Below, piece by piece: positions 25,545-32,196 of a DNA stretch of 45,538 bases. Source of the DNA: an uncultured Eubacterium sp. (GTDB taxonomy: Bacteria > Bacillota > Clostridia > Lachnospirales > Lachnospiraceae); the NCBI GenBank assembly GCA_948579355.1, contig CAPAOV010000022.1, positions 1 to 45,538 of the forward strand. Direction: 5' to 3'. Within the stretch, counting starts at the first letter, position 1; each line of letters opens with the position of its first letter. The notes beneath the pieces were generated by a model that saw only the letters and a program-made list of their open reading frames with translations, ran no database searches and was not told the DNA's origin. Made by a program: the position numbers and the translations under genes.

Positions 25545-25616
25545 AGAAAGTATAAGTCAATGAGATGCACTTATTCGTGTTACGAATATCTTTGCTTTGA
25601 ATGATTTATACTTTCT
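25545..25616 (+). other. Unassigned structured RNA element or terminator
   Basis: An 11-bp perfect outer stem, AGAAAGTATAA (25545-25555) with TTATACTTTCT (25606-25616), encloses a TCAA/TTGA pair (25557-25560 with 25597-25600) and a 7-bp hairpin TATTCGT/ACGAATA with a 3-nt loop (25572-25588). A pyrimidine-rich CTTGCTTT follows. It may terminate the chemosensory operon or be a leader of the CoA-transferase; it matches no riboswitch I can recall. Confidence 0.45.
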
Positions 25617-25636
25617 TGCTTTATATGAATAATAAA

Positions 25637-25650
25637 TGAAAACGCTTGAA
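25637..25650 (+). promoter_or_regulatory. cre-like CcpA site
   Basis: TGAAAACGCTTGAA matches the catabolite-responsive consensus TGAAAACGCTTTCA at 12 of 14 positions. It lies 15 bp upstream of the ribosome site of the CoA-transferase, where CcpA binding would affect transcription. Possible promoter elements (TTGAAT at 25597, AT-rich -10 near 25622) lie just upstream. Confidence 0.45.
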
Positions 25651-25677
25651 ACGAAACGTATACAGGGAGGTACTGTT

Positions 25678-27018
25678 ATGTTAAAAGATTTCTTGGCAGA
25701 CTATAATAGAAAAGTTTGCTCACCAGAGGAAGCGGTTTCTGTTGTAAAAAGTGGTGATTGGATTGATTATACCAGTTCTCTTGGGAAACCCGTCTTGTTG
25801 GACCGTGCACTGGCAGCAAGGAAAGAAGAATTGACGGACGTCAAGATTCGGGGCAATTTAATTTCTGGTCCGATTGCAGTGGCGGAATGTGATGAGAGTC
25901 AGGAACATTTCGTTTATCACAGTTGGCATTGCTCGTCGTATGAGAGAAGGTTATGCGATAAGGGATTATGTTATTACATTCCTATGGTGTTTCATAATAA
26001 TGCAGCGTATTATGAATATTTTCTGCATGTAGATGTAGTGATGTTGAGTGTCACCCCGATGGACAAGCATGGTTTCTTTAACCTGTCTGTAAATACTGGA
26101 GTGGCGGCTCCGATTATCCGAATGGCGAAAACTGTTATTGTGGAAGTGAATGAAAATCTGCCCCGGGTAAGAGGGGGGTACGATGAGTGTATTCACATAT
26201 CGGAAGTTGATTATATCGTTGAAGGAGAACATGAACCGATTGCAAGTGTTTTCGCGCCGGAGCCGACGGAGACAGACTGTACGATAGCAGAATTAATTAT
26301 TCCCCATATGGTGGACGGCGCCACGCTGCAATTAGGAATTGGAAGTATGCCAAATGCAGTTGGCGCCATGATAGCGCAGTCGGATTTAAAAGATTTGGGA
26401 ATGCACACGGAATTGTGTTCCGATGCCTACCTGCAGATGTATTTGGCGGGGAAATTGACGAACCGTAAGAAACGCATTGACCGGGGAAAAGGTGTTTTTG
26501 GCTGCGCGGTTGGCTCCACGGAATTATATGAGTGGCTGGATGACAATTCCGGAGTGGCGGCGTACCCGTTAGAATATGTAAATCGTCCGAACATCATTGC
26601 GCAAATTGATAATATGGTATCCATTAATAGTTGTGTAGCGGTGGATTTATATGGACAGGTGGCTGCTGAGAGTTTCGGGGCAAGGCAGATTAGCGGTACG
26701 GGGGGCCAGTTGGACTTTCTCATTGGCGCTTCGGCTTCCCGGGGAGGTAAGGCTTTTATATGCATGAGTTCTGTTTATGTAGATAGAGAGGGAGAAACAC
26801 ATTCCCGAATCCGCCCGCAGTTTGACGGCGATATAATTACGTCGCCAAGAAGTCAGGTATATTTTTTGGCAACAGAATATGGCGTCGTGAACTTAGAAGG
26901 GCGTTCTACATGGGAGCGGGCAGAGGCGCTTATATCAATCGCGCACCCTGCGTTTCGCGATTTGTTGGTAAAAGAGGCGGAGAAGAGAAAAATATGGCGA
27001 AGAAGTAATAGGAAGTAA
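25678..27018 (+). CDS. Acetyl-CoA hydrolase/transferase family CoA-transferase (butyrate/4-hydroxybutyrate type)
   Basis: A 446-residue enzyme swapping CoA between acetate and an acyl-CoA. It resembles butyryl-CoA:acetate and 4-hydroxybutyrate CoA-transferases of gut Clostridia. Visible markers are LQLGIGSMPNAVGAMIAQSD, then GMHTELCSDA with the probable catalytic Glu245, ISGTGGQLDFLIGA, and the family-typical C-terminus EALISIAHPAFRDLLV followed by IWRRSNRK. The ATG at 25678 follows GGGAGG (25665-25670); the in-frame ATG at 25636 overlaps the cre-like site and is less likely. The exact acyl substrate cannot be fixed by eye. It is a single gene between signalling genes, probably regulated by carbon status. 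Confidence 0.88.
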   Translation: MLKDFLADYNRKVCSPEEAVSVVKSGDWIDYTSSLGKPVLLDRALAARKEELTDVKIRGNLISGPIAVAECDESQEHFVYHSWHCSSYERRLCDKGLCYYIPMVFHNNAAYYEYFLHVDVVMLSVTPMDKHGFFNLSVNTGVAAPIIRMAKTVIVEVNENLPRVRGGYDECIHISEVDYIVEGEHEPIASVFAPEPTETDCTIAELIIPHMVDGATLQLGIGSMPNAVGAMIAQSDLKDLGMHTELCSDAYLQMYLAGKLTNRKKRIDRGKGVFGCAVGSTELYEWLDDNSGVAAYPLEYVNRPNIIAQIDNMVSINSCVAVDLYGQVAAESFGARQISGTGGQLDFLIGASASRGGKAFICMSSVYVDREGETHSRIRPQFDGDIITSPRSQVYFLATEYGVVNLEGRSTWERAEALISIAHPAFRDLLVKEAEKRKIWRRSNRK

Positions 27019-27057
27019 AAAGAAGTAGATAACGCTCTTTCTTTTTTGTTCCGCTTA

Positions 27058-27066
27058 TGTTACAAT
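27058..27066 (+). promoter_or_regulatory. Extended -10 promoter of the soluble chemoreceptor gene
   Basis: TGT-TACAAT (TACAAT at 27061-27066) lies about 41 bp before the ATG. The region 17 bp upstream is T-rich (TTTCTT) with no good -35. Confidence 0.45.
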
Positions 27067-27106
27067 AAAAACAATAACTATCGTAGAGAAGAGAAGGAGG
27101 CTCATC

Positions 27107-27925
27107 ATGGTAAATGAGGAATTGCAAAAAATTATTGATATTCTTCCTTTATTGCACCAAATTTTAGGAGAAGAATCATACATATCGGTACTCGATGAGG
27201 AGAGTATTCTGCGCGGATATGCTATACCCGAAGGGGAAGTACCGAAACTTCGTCTGGGAGAAAAGATGGACGACATTACGGGTTGCTTTGACGAGGTGAT
27301 GGCTACCGGCAGGAAAAAGAAAAACTTTTTACCTAAAGAAGTAATGGGAGCGGCTTTTGAAGGACTACTTGTACCGATTAAAGACGATGATAAAGCTGTT
27401 GGCTGCATCACTTATTGTTATTCGATTGGTGATAAAGAACATGTAAAGGATATGGCACAAGATTTTCAGGAATCAATTCAGGCTGTTGATAAATCTGTAC
27501 AAAATGTCATTGATGGAATTAAGAGTTTATTTGAAATGCTGTCAGGCATGACGGAGCTGACAGACGGTATCAATCATGATGTACAAGAAGTTACGGATGT
27601 AGTTCAGAAAATTAGTGGAAATGCCTCCCGTTCGAATATTTTAGCTTTGAATGCCTCCATTGAAGCGGCTCGCAGCGGTGATGCCGGACGTGGTTTTGCC
27701 GTCGTTGCCAACAGCATGGGAGAACTTGCTAACGATAGCGGAAGTTCAGCAAAAGAAATTGGTGATAAACTGAATATTATGCAGGAACATTTAACAGAAG
27801 TTAATACTTCTATTAAGGATGTAAATGGTGTTGCAAAGTCTCATATGGACAGTATCAGTGAGATTCATGAAGAACTTGCCAAAACAATTCGTTTAGCAGA
27901 GGAGATGCAGAAGAGGATACAGTAG
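27107..27925 (+). CDS. Small soluble chemoreceptor-like protein (YfmS-like)
   Basis: A 272-residue cytoplasmic protein with no membrane helix. Residues about 1-115 form a compact sensor of PAS/GAF character (YISVLDEESILRGYAIPEGE). The remainder is a short chemoreceptor signalling hairpin with tip SNILALNASIEAARSGDAGR followed by GFAVVANSMGELA. The tip deviates from the canonical FQTNILALNAAVEAARAGE. Size and layout are like the soluble B. subtilis receptor YfmS. It lacks the long methylation helices, so it probably plugs into the CheA/CheW array without methylation adaptation (inference). The ribosome site GAGAAGGAGG precedes ATG 27107. Confidence 0.85.
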   Translation: MVNEELQKIIDILPLLHQILGEESYISVLDEESILRGYAIPEGEVPKLRLGEKMDDITGCFDEVMATGRKKKNFLPKEVMGAAFEGLLVPIKDDDKAVGCITYCYSIGDKEHVKDMAQDFQESIQAVDKSVQNVIDGIKSLFEMLSGMTELTDGINHDVQEVTDVVQKISGNASRSNILALNASIEAARSGDAGRGFAVVANSMGELANDSGSSAKEIGDKLNIMQEHLTEVNTSIKDVNGVAKSHMDSISEIHEELAKTIRLAEEMQKRIQ

Positions 27926-27971
27926 ACGCTCCATGTGTGAAAGAAGAGTAATAATCAGACGAAAGTTTAAG

Positions 27972-28012
27972 AGAAGGGATGTCCGGGATTGACAGGCATC
28001 TCTTCTTTCTTA
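27972..28012 (+). terminator. Terminator after the soluble chemoreceptor
   Basis: AGAAGGGATG (27972-27981) pairs with CATCTCTTCT (27997-28006), 10 bp with one G·T wobble, followed by the U-rich TTCTT. Confidence 0.65.
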
Positions 28013-28036
28013 AAAATAGAGGAAGGAAGAGGAAGG

Positions 28037-29425
28037 ATGAAAGAGAAACGGGGAAATTTTTCGGGAACTATAGGATTTGTTATGGCGGCGGCAGGCAGTG
28101 CAGTGGGATTAGGAAATATATGGCGCTTTCCTTATTTGGCAGCAAAAGGACACGGCGGTGTTTTTATTTTATGCTATATCCTGCTGGCTATAACTTTTGG
28201 TTTTGCGCTTTTGACAACTGAGATTGCCATTGGACGCAAAACAGCGCAGAGCCCTTTGACAGCATATGGCGTATTGAATGCTAAATGGAAAGGACTTGGT
28301 ATACTGACATGTCTTGTTCCTACGATTATCCTTCCATACTACTGCACGATTGGCGCTTGGGTTATGAAATATTTTGCTATTTATTTAACCGGTTCAAGTA
28401 AAGAGGCAGTACAGGAGAACTTCTTTGACGGTTTCATATCCGGCAATTGGGAGCCGATTGTCTGGATGCTTATTTTCCTTTTATTGACGGCGTTTGTTGT
28501 GTACCGCGGAATTAATAAGGGGATAGAAAAGTACAGCAAGGTGTTGATGCCCATTTTGCTTGCTCTTGTCGTCGGTTTAGCAATCTATTCAATGACAATA
28601 AGCCATACGGATGCCAATGGCGTCACACGGACGGGCTTACAAGGGGTAAAAGTATATTTGGTTCCGGATTTTTCAGGTATTACGGTAAAGGAATTTTTTA
28701 TTATACTGATGGATGCGATGGGGCAGTTGTTCTTTTCTATTAGTGTTTCCATGGGCATCATGATTGCTTATGGCTCTTATGTAAAAAAAGAGGTCAATTT
28801 AATGAAATCCATTAATCAGATAGAGATATTTGATACGATAGTAGCGCTTCTTGCCGGATTGTTGATTGTACCCGCTGTGTTTACGTTTATGGGAGCGGAA
28901 GGAATGTCCAAAGGGCCGGGATTAATGTTTGTGTCTCTGCCAAAAGTATTTGAAGCTATGGGAGTGATTGGCTCTATACTGGGTCTGTTGTTTTTCATTA
29001 TGGTCATTTTTGCAGCCATCACTTCCGCGGTGTCTGTTATGGAAGCGATTGTTTCGAGTATTATGGATGTGAAACACTGGTCGCGTCACAAGAGTACGAT
29101 TATTGTCACGATATATGCCCTGATAGGCGGTGTGGTTGTTTGTCTTGGATATAACATATTTTATTTTAAGCTGACATTGCCGAATGGAACGGAAGGCCAG
29201 ATTTTGGATGTTATGGATTATATTAGTAACAATTGTCTGATGCCGCTAGTAGCGCTTCTGACGTGTATTCTCGTCGGTTGGATTGTCAAGCCAAAGACGA
29301 TTATTGATGAAGTGACACAGGGGGTTCATCCTTTTCACCGACGAGGTTTGTATATTGTAATGGTAAAGGTGATAGCGCCGATTTTGCTGGCAGTATTGCT
29401 TTTGCAGTCGTTTGGAATTTTGTAA
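28037..29425 (+). CDS. Sodium:neurotransmitter symporter family transporter
   Basis: A 462-residue NSS/SLC6 transporter (LeuT/MhsT type) for Na+-driven uptake of an amino acid or related amine. The first helix has the signature AAAGSAVGLGNIWRFPYLAA, whose unwound Gly/Asn region binds sodium and substrate, followed by GGVFILCYILLAI. About eleven or twelve helices are visible, including SVSMGIMIAYGSYV (helix 6/7 region) and FFIMVIFAAITSAVSVMEAIV (helix 8). The ATG at 28037 with purine-rich GAGGAAGG is chosen; the longer in-frame start at 27989 lies inside the terminator. The bacterial length with a short C-terminus suggests an eleven-helix member. The substrate is unknown. Confidence 0.92.
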   Translation: MKEKRGNFSGTIGFVMAAAGSAVGLGNIWRFPYLAAKGHGGVFILCYILLAITFGFALLTTEIAIGRKTAQSPLTAYGVLNAKWKGLGILTCLVPTIILPYYCTIGAWVMKYFAIYLTGSSKEAVQENFFDGFISGNWEPIVWMLIFLLLTAFVVYRGINKGIEKYSKVLMPILLALVVGLAIYSMTISHTDANGVTRTGLQGVKVYLVPDFSGITVKEFFIILMDAMGQLFFSISVSMGIMIAYGSYVKKEVNLMKSINQIEIFDTIVALLAGLLIVPAVFTFMGAEGMSKGPGLMFVSLPKVFEAMGVIGSILGLLFFIMVIFAAITSAVSVMEAIVSSIMDVKHWSRHKSTIIVTIYALIGGVVVCLGYNIFYFKLTLPNGTEGQILDVMDYISNNCLMPLVALLTCILVGWIVKPKTIIDEVTQGVHPFHRRGLYIVMVKVIAPILLAVLLLQSFGIL

Positions 29426-29449
29426 ATACAGGAACAGGAGGGCAGTGTC

Positions 29450-30466
29450 ATGCAGCAGACAGCGGATGAGATTTTGAGACGGATACGGGAAGGATTTACC
29501 GGAGAGACAGAAAAAGATATTCCCTATTTACAAGAAAAAATGGAGAAGTACCGGGAGCATGAGCAGGGAGAAGAGATTCTGCGTGAATGCAGCCGACTGT
29601 TATATGATATGTCGTCTGAGCAGGAGGAAATGAAACGGGAACAGCAGATGGAAGTGCAGAAGCATATGCAGGAAGTGCGCATTTATATTGAACAGGGCGA
29701 CAGGGAAAGTGCTTTGCGTCTGAGTGGACAATTAGTAACATGTGCGGATAGTAATAAGTTTTATAATGATAATGCGGGTTGTGAATATTATTCTTTTTCC
29801 GAGTTTTTTGAAGAAATTATGGTCAAGGAATTTATGCAGACAGGGAGGGAAGTAATCAAAGCGGAGTTTCCGTTTGCCGATATTTACTATCAGCATGGTC
29901 TTCTGCTGGTGGAGCAAAATAATCCCCTCGCAGCGCGCGATGTACTGGCAAAAGCAAGGCGTTGGAATCCGGTGAGTGCGCCGATTGCCTTTGCCTATAT
30001 GGATACTTTTCGGGCCACGGGAGAGATGGAAGAATATGCGGAATTGAATCGCACCATTTTTCCTTATCTTTACAAGGCGGATGACGTGGCGGGATGCTAT
30101 TGTAATTTTGCCGGCTATTTTGCGGGGAAACAGGAGTGGCAGGCTGCTCTTGCCTGCGGTCAGTTGAGCCTTCAGTTTGCACCGGAGAATATCGTGGCGC
30201 AAAGTCTGATGAAGGAATTGCAGAATAAAACCGGCGGAGCGGCTAAAATGCCGACGAAGAAAGAGTTGGAGCGGCTTGCTGCAAAGAATGGCTTCGCCAG
30301 CGCGCCGAACGGCGATATTATCAATCTGGCTGTCGGTATGGGCGAGCAGTTTATGAACCGGCAAATGTTTGATGGGGCTCTCTATTGTTTTGAGATTGTT
30401 CATGGTCTCACGAGGGATGAAAAGATAGGGGAACTTGTGAAGCAGATGAAGATTTTAGTATCATAA
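29450..30466 (+). CDS. TPR-like helical repeat protein, function unknown
   Basis: A 338-residue soluble protein, helical throughout and rich in Glu/Gln. Residues about 15-75 are charged and coiled-coil prone (SSEQEEMKREQQMEVQKHMQ). Later parts resemble tetratricopeptide repeats: DIYYQHGLLLVEQNNPLAAR, then DVLAKARRWNPVSAPIAFAY, EWQAALACGQLSLQFAPENI, and MFDGALYCFEIVHGL, each with the small-residue/aromatic spacing of TPR helices. No signal peptide or catalytic motif. It begins 24 bp after the NSS transporter (CAGGAGGGC ribosome site), so it is probably cotranscribed with it. Partner unknown. Confidence 0.7.
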   Translation: MQQTADEILRRIREGFTGETEKDIPYLQEKMEKYREHEQGEEILRECSRLLYDMSSEQEEMKREQQMEVQKHMQEVRIYIEQGDRESALRLSGQLVTCADSNKFYNDNAGCEYYSFSEFFEEIMVKEFMQTGREVIKAEFPFADIYYQHGLLLVEQNNPLAARDVLAKARRWNPVSAPIAFAYMDTFRATGEMEEYAELNRTIFPYLYKADDVAGCYCNFAGYFAGKQEWQAALACGQLSLQFAPENIVAQSLMKELQNKTGGAAKMPTKKELERLAAKNGFASAPNGDIINLAVGMGEQFMNRQMFDGALYCFEIVHGLTRDEKIGELVKQMKILVS

Positions 30467-30490
30467 AGGTACTTTAGATTTATTTTGGCA

Positions 30491-30519
30491 TTGATGAATA
30501 AAAGGGAAAAGAGTATAAT
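30491..30519 (+). promoter_or_regulatory. Promoter upstream of the CbiT-like/feoAB genes
   Basis: TTGATG (30491-30496), a 17-bp spacer and a perfect TATAAT (30514-30519). The predicted leader is about 90 nt before the ATG at 30618. Confidence 0.75.
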
Positions 30520-30560
30520 GAAAGTAGCTTTAATGTGGTACAGAGGGATGCACGAAATGT

Positions 30561-30589
30561 CCTGAAAGCCTGTTATCAGGTTTGACAGG
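30561..30589 (+). other. Leader hairpin upstream of the CbiT-like gene
   Basis: CCTG-AAA-g-CCTG (30561-30572) pairs with CAGG-TTT-ga-CAGG (30577-30589) around a TTAT loop: 11 bp with small bulges. There is no T-run, so it is not a terminator. It may be a regulatory fold in the 5' leader; no known riboswitch motif was recognised. Confidence 0.45.
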
Positions 30590-30617
30590 GAGTGGAAAAG
30601 TAAGGAGGGATGATTCT

Positions 30618-31520
30618 ATGGCGGAACAGATTTTTACGAATGAGGTGATTTTGTCATGGCTTCAGTATTATGCCAAGAATGCAACGATTGATTTGGAGCA
30701 CGTAAAGATTATTGATATTACAAAGAAAAATAAAAATATCATTCCCACGGTGGAATCGCATAAGACGACGATGGTGTTCAGTAATGCCGGGATTGATGAT
30801 ATTTTTTACCGGTTATGGAATGCCGGGCTCGGAGAGTGCGACGTCTGGTATAATGAGGGCTCGGAACCGGAAGGGCAGATGTATAACAAGAAAGTTAAGG
30901 ATATGATTGACCGTGGAATTAACGCCTCGGCGGGAATGCTGATTATCAATCCCCAAGCACGCAATACGGCAAAGATTGGTATTGGAAACGAGCTTTTCCG
31001 AAAGGGTTCTATTCAGTATGTGGGAAGTGAGATTCGGGCGATTATATTAAATAAGATGATGGTTGATACAGCCGATGATATATGCGTTATCGGAGGAGAG
31101 AGTATCGCCATTGAGGCCGCTCTGCTCGCACCAGAGGGAACGGTTATTGCTGTCGAGTATAATCAGGCAGACCGTGATACGATGGAAGACAATGTACAGC
31201 ATTTTGGCTTGCATAACGTCATTATTATTGACCACGTAGATGAGAACAGTATGAAAGATTGCCCTGTTCCTTCGTTGGTGTTTTTAGTTGCGTCTGCCAG
31301 CATGGACCAGGAACTGGCCTACCTCAAGAAGTTGAATCCGCAAATTCAGGTTGTCATATATACGCTGGATTTTCTAGTGGCAGCAGGAGCAAAAGAAATG
31401 TTGGAAAATATAGGGATTATGGATGTGCAGACAATACAGGTTGCCGTTTCCTGTCTGGGAAGTAATCACTCCTTTAAGCAGCAGCCGGCGCCTTGGATTA
31501 TAACGGGAAAGGGAATGTAA
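30618..31520 (+). CDS. CbiE/CbiT-like methyltransferase with truncated N-terminal domain
   Basis: A 300-residue protein that looks like the second half of CbiE joined to CbiT, the two parts of cobalamin-pathway precorrin/cobalt-precorrin methyltransferases. Residues about 45-125 (VFSNAGIDDIFYRLWNAGLG; ARNTAKIGIGNELFRKG) match the C-terminal part of CbiE. Residues 125-300 are CbiT-like (VGSEIRAIILNKM; AIEAALLAPEGTVIAVE; FGLHNVIIID). The first half of CbiE, with its SAM site, is absent. The CbiT glycine motif normally GAGTGS reads GGESIA. No cobalamin gene is nearby. It heads a run ending in feoAB. The ATG at 30618 follows TAAGGAGGG. It may no longer act on corrins. Confidence 0.75.
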   Translation: MAEQIFTNEVILSWLQYYAKNATIDLEHVKIIDITKKNKNIIPTVESHKTTMVFSNAGIDDIFYRLWNAGLGECDVWYNEGSEPEGQMYNKKVKDMIDRGINASAGMLIINPQARNTAKIGIGNELFRKGSIQYVGSEIRAIILNKMMVDTADDICVIGGESIAIEAALLAPEGTVIAVEYNQADRDTMEDNVQHFGLHNVIIIDHVDENSMKDCPVPSLVFLVASASMDQELAYLKKLNPQIQVVIYTLDFLVAAGAKEMLENIGIMDVQTIQVAVSCLGSNHSFKQQPAPWIITGKGM

Positions 31521-31522
31521 AT

Positions 31523-31954
31523 ATGATACGGGCATATGAGGCAAACGACCATGAGCAGGTTATGGAAATCTGGCTTTTTAGTAACTTACAGGTACATAAC
31601 TTTATTCCGGCGAAGTATTGGAAAGATAATTTTACAGAGGTGAGCCGCATTATGGAGATTGCAACTGTCTATGTATGGGAAGAGGCGGGGCATATTCTTG
31701 GTTTTGTCGGTTCGATGGAAACGATGGTAATGGGGTTATTCGTAGACGAAAAAGCAAGAGGCCGGGGGATTGGAAAGGCTCTTTTAGACTATTTGAAAAC
31801 AAAGCAGGAAGAATTGACGTTAGCAGCATATGAAAAAAATACACAGGCTGTTCATTTTTATTTGAGAGAGGGATTTAAAGTACAGTCCGAACAAGTGGAT
31901 TCAGGAACGAATGAGAAGGAAATTCTATTGATGTGGAAAGCAGATGCGTTGTAA
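31523..31954 (+). CDS. GNAT family N-acetyltransferase (YjaB/RimI-like)
   Basis: A 143-residue single-domain acetyltransferase. The acetyl-CoA loop is MGLFVDEKARGRGIGKALLDYL, with RGRGIGKA as the pyrophosphate-binding turn. The following NTQAVHFYLREGFKV is the typical last helix and strand. The start is ATG 31523, two bases after the stop of the CbiT-like gene, with GGAAAGGGA upstream. The tight packing with feoA downstream (14 bp) indicates one operon. The substrate is unknown. Confidence 0.88.
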   Translation: MIRAYEANDHEQVMEIWLFSNLQVHNFIPAKYWKDNFTEVSRIMEIATVYVWEEAGHILGFVGSMETMVMGLFVDEKARGRGIGKALLDYLKTKQEELTLAAYEKNTQAVHFYLREGFKVQSEQVDSGTNEKEILLMWKADAL

Positions 31955-31968
31955 GGAGAAATGATACG

Positions 31969-32196
31969 ATGGAATTACGGGAAGGACAAATTCGGAGTAC
32001 CTATGTTATCGAGTCTATAGCGCTTCCTCTCCAGACGGAAAAGCGTTTAGAGGCGTTAGGGATGACAAAGGGAACTCCGATTTCTGTTTTAAATAGAAAA
32101 AGGTGCGGTACGATGATTGTGAATGTGCGCGGCTCACGATTTGCGTTGGGACATGGCATAACGAAAAATATTGAGGTAAAGGAGGTTGTGCAATGA
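31969..32196 (+). CDS. feoA: Ferrous iron transport protein FeoA
   Basis: A 75-residue cytoplasmic SH3-like protein that supports FeoB. It reads ESIALPLQTEKRLEALGMTKG, then TPISVLNRKRCGTMIVNVRG and SRFALGHGITKNIEV, the usual beta-barrel with the conserved LGMTKG turn and the RFALG strand. The ATG at 31969 follows TAAGGAGA (31952-31959). It overlaps feoB by four bases (ATGA at 32193-32196), so the pair is translationally coupled. Confidence 0.93.
   Translation: MELREGQIRSTYVIESIALPLQTEKRLEALGMTKGTPISVLNRKRCGTMIVNVRGSRFALGHGITKNIEVKEVVQ

Noticed and set aside
29732..30403. Long open frame on the minus strand (223 codons)
   Set aside because: It lies wholly inside the TPR-like gene in antisense, has no recognisable motif, and the encoded protein is rich in His/Arg/Ile as in shadow frames.
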